NCBI GenBank assembly: GCA_900771185.1
Contig: CAAGND010000230.1
Location: 1 to 17,562, forward strand
From: Clostridia bacterium
GTDB taxonomy: Bacteria > Bacillota > Clostridia > Oscillospirales > Acutalibacteraceae
Reading direction: 5' to 3'
DNA length: 17,562 nt
Of this stretch, positions 15,898 through 17,562 are shown one piece after another. Under the pieces are notes generated by a model. That model worked only from the letters and a program-made list of their open reading frames with translations, searched no databases and was not told where the DNA came from. The position numbers were made by a program, and so were the translations under genes. Within the stretch, counting starts at the first letter, position 1; each line of letters starts with the position of its first letter.

Positions 15898-15926
15898 ATT
15901 ATATATCATATACTTTTAAAAGTCAC
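15898..15926 (-). promoter_or_regulatory. Promoter of the xre-type gene
   Basis: On the minus strand GTGACT (15921-15926) and TATAAT (15898-15903) are 17 bases apart. The -35 matches four of six consensus bases and the -10 is perfect. The start would be near 15891, with a leader of about 26 bases carrying the ribosome site. Confidence 0.7.
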
Positions 15927-15967
15927 CCTACTTAAAGTAGATTGGATGATTTTATAGCCTTTTAAGG
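15912..15967. promoter_or_regulatory. Dyad symmetries overlapping the xre-type promoter
   Basis: A perfect 12-base palindrome ACTTTTAAAAGT (15912-15923) overlaps the -35 box and spacer. CTACTT-A-AAGTAG (15928-15940) lies just upstream of it. A weaker CCTT-TT-AAGG (15958-15967) follows. All share CTT/AAG half-sites. Their place is where a self-acting repressor would bind; this is inference from symmetry and position only. Confidence 0.5.
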
Positions 15968-16005
15968 AGGCCAAGTGCTTAAAAATAAAACTTTCGCAAA
16001 AACTA

Positions 16006-16034
16006 TTGAATTTCGTGCATGTGTGTGATAAAAT
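16006..16034 (+). promoter_or_regulatory. Promoter of secG
   Basis: TTGAAT (16006-16011), 17 bases, then TAAAAT (16029-16034), with TG one base before the -10 (extended -10). Predicted start is near 16041, 27 bases before the secG ATG. Confidence 0.75.
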
Positions 16035-16067
16035 ACTTAGGCAAATTGTGTTTGGAGGTCAAGCTTC

Positions 16068-16316
16068 ATGTCAGTTCATGAGATTATATTGGGCGCTGTG
16101 CTCATCATTTTATCGCTTGCGATTATCGCTCTCGTTCTTCTTCAGGAGGGCAAGTCCGCAGGTCTTTCCGGTGCTATCGCCGGTGGTGCCGAAACATTCT
16201 TTGGTAAGAACAAGAGCAGAACTATAGAGTCAAAGCTCGTTCTTGTAACAAAAATTGTTGCGGTATCTTTCTTTGTGTTAGCACTTGTGGCAACACTTCT
16301 TCTTTTGTTCCTTTAA
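16068..16316 (+). CDS. secG: Protein-export membrane protein SecG
   Basis: This 82-residue protein is SecG, the small subunit of the SecYEG translocon that assists SecA-driven protein export. It has two membrane segments (about residues 4-24 and 58-81) joined by the family signature LLQEGKSAGLSGAIAGGAETFFGKNK, of which the LLQEGKSAGLSGAI part is diagnostic. GGAGG is nine bases upstream of the ATG. In many clostridia secG is followed by rnr and smpB; here it stands alone, with its own promoter and terminator. It is separated from parC by the opposite-strand regulator gene. Confidence 0.94.
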   Translation: MSVHEIILGAVLIILSLAIIALVLLQEGKSAGLSGAIAGGAETFFGKNKSRTIESKLVLVTKIVAVSFFVLALVATLLLLFL

Positions 16317-16333
16317 TATCAGATAATGATTTT

Positions 16334-16361
16334 TGCGGCACGGAAAACCGTGCCGCATTTT
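16334..16361 (+). terminator. Terminator after secG
   Basis: A perfect ten-pair stem, TGCGGCACGG (16334-16343) with CCGTGCCGCA (16348-16357), closes an AAAA tetraloop and is followed by TTTTC. The T-tract is short, but the stem is strong and lies 17 bases after the stop. Confidence 0.8.
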
Positions 16362-16756
16362 CATCTCTGATACTAACTTGTTAAAAGCACATTGAAAAAG
16401 AATGACAATAGACAGATATAGCGAAAGAGCCGCATCCGCAGTCGGGTTATCAATCGCCCGGCATCAGCGGAATACGGCTCCGTCAAAGGCAGAATTAATT
16501 GAGAACGCATGGAAAAGCACTACAAATAGCAAATGCTTTCTTGAACCGTTTGCAATAAAGTCTCAATCGATGCTGCCACTATAAGTATGCGTATGCAAGG
16601 ACTAAAAATACAAAACTGCTTTTGTAAATATATGGTAGAAGAAGTGCTTTTAGAATATTGAATATTTATGGATAGCGAATTTGTCTTGTGCAAACGTAAT
16701 CAGTGCTGGCAGCACACAAAAATTTCAACTTTTATTAAAAAACTTTGAAAAAGCCC
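16362..16756. other. Gene-poor stretch between secG and tRNA-Pro
   Basis: Apart from the structured element at 16427-16480, the only local symmetry seen is GTGCTG-G-CAGCAC (16703-16715), a perfect six-pair dyad with one central base and no T-tract. The rest is AT-rich with no convincing coding frame. None of the housekeeping RNAs (SRP, 6S, RNase P, tmRNA) was recognised. Confidence 0.55.
16427..16480. other. 54-base structured element of unknown function
   Basis: Three nested stems form one long imperfect hairpin. GAGCCG (16427-16432) pairs with CGGCTC (16475-16480). TCCGC (16435-16439) pairs with GCGGA (16467-16471). GTCGGG (16441-16446) pairs with CCCGGC (16457-16462, one G-T). The loop is ten bases (16447-16456). 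It is much more GC-rich than its surroundings. There is no T-tract on the plus strand and only TTTC on the minus, so it is a poor terminator. It could be a dispersed palindromic repeat or a small RNA. A 60-codon open frame (16402-16584) runs through it but lacks a good ribosome site and recognisable features. Confidence 0.5.
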
Positions 16757-16785
16757 TTGAAAAATAAAATCATTTGTGATATTAT
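16757..16785 (+). promoter_or_regulatory. Promoter of tRNA-Pro
   Basis: TTGAAA (16757-16762), 17 bases, TATTAT (16780-16785), with TG one base before the -10. Predicted start is near 16792, five bases before the mature tRNA. Confidence 0.75.
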
Positions 16786-16796
16786 TGACAAGCTAT

Positions 16797-16872
16797 CCGG
16801 GTGTGGCGCAGTTGGTAGCGCGCTTGACTGGGGGTCAAGAGGCCGTGAGTTCAAGTCTCGCCACTCGGACCA
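16797..16872 (+). tRNA. tRNA-Pro (anticodon GGG)
   Basis: A complete 76-base cloverleaf with encoded CCA. Acceptor CCGGGTG (16797-16803) pairs with CACTCGG (16862-16868), with one G-T pair; discriminator A16869 and CCA follow. The D stem is GCGC/GCGC with loop AGTTGGTA. The anticodon stem is CTTGA/TCAAG with loop CTGGGGG, so the anticodon is GGG at 16830-16832. The T stem is GTGAG/CTCGC with loop TTCAAGT. It would read CCC and CCU codons. Confidence 0.96.
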
Positions 16873-16874
16873 GT

Positions 16875-16919
16875 AAAAAAGCCCAAAACCGTTATATATC
16901 AACGGTTTTGGGCTTTTTT
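16875..16919. terminator. Bidirectional terminator after tRNA-Pro
   Basis: A perfect 19-pair inverted repeat, 16875-16893 with 16901-16919, closes a seven-base loop. The arms begin with A6 and end with T6, so a U-tract exists on both strands. It starts three bases after the tRNA CCA. Confidence 0.93.
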
Positions 16920-16929
16920 TGTCTTTGAT

Positions 16930-17280
16930 ATTTTTCTCAAATCAATGTTAAAACACCATGTTTTACTGCGGTTGGGAACAAATTGTGAACATGGTTTGGA
17001 GCCTGATGCTCAAGGTTACACTTAAATCCAACATTAAATTTTGAAGGAGGAAAAATTGGATCTGCTGCCAAACTGCACATGATAGGAGTGCTACTGCCGT
17101 ACCGACAAGAGTAGGCTTCAGTTCTTTCCAGAGGATTATGTAGGAAAACCGAGTGGAGGACCAGTCGGTAACAGAACGATGGCAAAGAAATACGAAGCAA
17201 CGCGTCACATGCTTTTCTGCGTGAATGACAATAAAATGGTTGAAAATCTTGACGGATTAATATAATAGTTTCGACCAAAA
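16930..17280. other. Gene-poor stretch with serial hairpins
   Basis: No recognisable gene is present. Local stems, in order, are ACCATGTT/AACATGGT (16955-16962, 16988-16995), GAGC/GCTC (16999-17011), ATCCAA/TTGGAT around a GGAGG, and CTACT/AGTAG. They continue with TTTCC/GGAAA, an eight-pair hairpin with an AGGA loop (17148-17169) and a nine-pair hairpin with an AA bulge (17204-17229). A plus-strand frame is open from 17086 to 17265, but its only ATG (17179, 28 codons) lacks a ribosome site. A minus-strand frame (16937-17278) is equally unconvincing. It may be a structured RNA, a decayed gene or plain spacer. Confidence 0.4.
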
Positions 17281-17380
17281 CGAATATGTTTTTAATGACA
17301 GCAAAAACAAAGTGTCAAAAAGGTTTTTTGTAAAAGATTTAAAATTAGGAACATGCTTTCGTCAACGGCAATCAGATATA

Positions 17381-17409
17381 TTGACAATGAACAACATAAG
17401 TGTTAATAT
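17381..17409 (+). promoter_or_regulatory. Sigma-A promoter of the HAD phosphatase gene
   Basis: A perfect TTGACA (17381-17386) and TAATAT (17404-17409) are 17 bases apart. The start is predicted near 17416, immediately before a palindromic operator. The leader carries AAGGAG (17457-17462) five bases before the ATG. Confidence 0.85.
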
Positions 17410-17419
17410 TTACCTGTTG

Positions 17420-17435
17420 CCGTTAACGTTAACGG
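17420..17435. promoter_or_regulatory. Perfect 16-base palindrome, likely LacI-family operator
   Basis: CCGTTAACGTTAACGG is a perfect palindrome centred on CG, the usual symmetry of LacI/GalR-family operators. It lies just past the predicted transcription start, where a bound protein would block initiation. A near-match of its left half with flank, CGTCAACGGCAA (17360-17371), lies in inverted orientation upstream of the -35 (11 of 12 positions equal to the complement of 17417-17428). The regulator is not in the window. Confidence 0.7.
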
Positions 17436-17467
17436 GAAATTAAGCGTATATCAAATAAGGAGCAATT

Positions 17468-17562
17468 ATGAAAATTAAGGCGATTCTTCTTGATATGGAC
17501 GGGACACTTCTTATGCCGGATCAGGTTAATATTTCTAAAAGGTGTATGGAGACCATTGACCG
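17468..17562 (+). CDS. HAD-family phosphatase, Cof type (5' fragment)
   Basis: Only the first 31 codons are present; the gene continues beyond the window. The N-terminus MKIKAILLDMDGTLL holds HAD motif I, DxDGT, with nucleophile D9 and acid/base D11. The following spacing (MPDQVNISKRCMETIDR) resembles Cof-type HAD-IIB sugar-phosphate or flavin phosphatases, rather than beta-phosphoglucomutase, but the cap domain is missing, so the subclass and substrate cannot be set. AAGGAG is five bases before the ATG. A LacI-like operator just upstream hints at control by a sugar or nucleoside. Confidence 0.8.
   Translation, partial: MKIKAILLDMDGTLLMPDQVNISKRCMETID

Noticed and set aside
15975..16028. 18-codon frame starting with GTG after AAGGAGG
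   Set aside because: Spacing is only four bases, it overlaps the secG promoter and lies upstream of the predicted secG transcript; probably chance, though the ribosome-site match is strong.
16402..16584. 60-codon plus-strand open frame after secG
   Set aside because: The ATG has only a weak A-rich upstream sequence, the frame runs through the 54-base hairpin, and the product has no recognisable features.
16937..17278. 113-codon minus-strand open frame and a second overlapping one
   Set aside because: No convincing ribosome site or family resemblance, and it covers the serial hairpins; kept only as part of the spacer description.
17296..17317. TGACA/TGTCA inverted repeat followed by A- and T-runs
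   Set aside because: Five pairs with a 12-base loop is too weak, and the T-run is displaced by about nine bases.
1..17562. CRISPR arrays, insertion sequences, prophage genes
   Set aside because: No regularly spaced repeats, transposase or phage motifs were seen on either strand.

Overview
The window looks like chromosomal core DNA from a low- to mid-GC Gram-positive anaerobe of the class Clostridia, probably Oscillospiraceae/Ruminococcaceae. This is inferred from gene order, strong AAGGAGG-type ribosome sites, consensus sigma-A promoters, and the families present: RNase J, GdpP, a clostridial ParE/ParC-like pair and a Gram-positive SecG. No phage, insertion sequence or CRISPR array was seen.

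Positions 1-10379 form one tightly packed co-directional run: rnjA, gdpP, rplI, dnaB, tilS, hpt, ftsH and a LiaF-like membrane protein gene, closed by a strong terminator. It joins two clusters familiar from Firmicutes, gdpP-rplI-dnaB and tilS-hpt-ftsH. They are joined through an 8-base dnaB/tilS overlap, and tilS and hpt overlap by 8 bases too. The run links RNA decay, c-di-AMP turnover, translation, replication, tRNA-Ile modification, purine salvage and membrane proteolysis. Its last gene is related to envelope-stress proteins.

Positions 10437-14790 hold a two-gene type IIA topoisomerase unit with its own TTGACA-18-TATAAT promoter. Both subunits keep the main catalytic residues (GHKL Glu/Asn/Asp, Toprim EGDSA and DADVDG, RYTE tyrosine) but differ at several normally invariant or drug-contact positions. 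The A subunit lacks a recognisable GyrA box and ends in a peptide resembling a sliding-clamp-binding motif. A topoisomerase IV-like role is most likely.

Positions 14789-15926 hold a convergent, more AT-rich gene for a membrane-anchored XRE-type regulator. It has its own promoter with overlapping dyads, and a two-fold terminator whose U-tract is the complement of the parC stop codon and the bases just after it. Then come secG with promoter and terminator, a gene-poor stretch with a 54-base structured element, and tRNA-Pro(GGG) with promoter and bidirectional terminator. A second gene-poor stretch contains serial hairpins. At the right edge is the start of a Cof-type HAD phosphatase gene, whose promoter is followed by a perfect 16-base palindrome typical of a LacI-family operator.

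The observations most worth following are the divergent topoisomerase pair, the clamp-motif tail of its A subunit, the transmembrane XRE regulator with its dyads and dual-fold terminator, the two structured intergenic elements, and the LacI-like operator.
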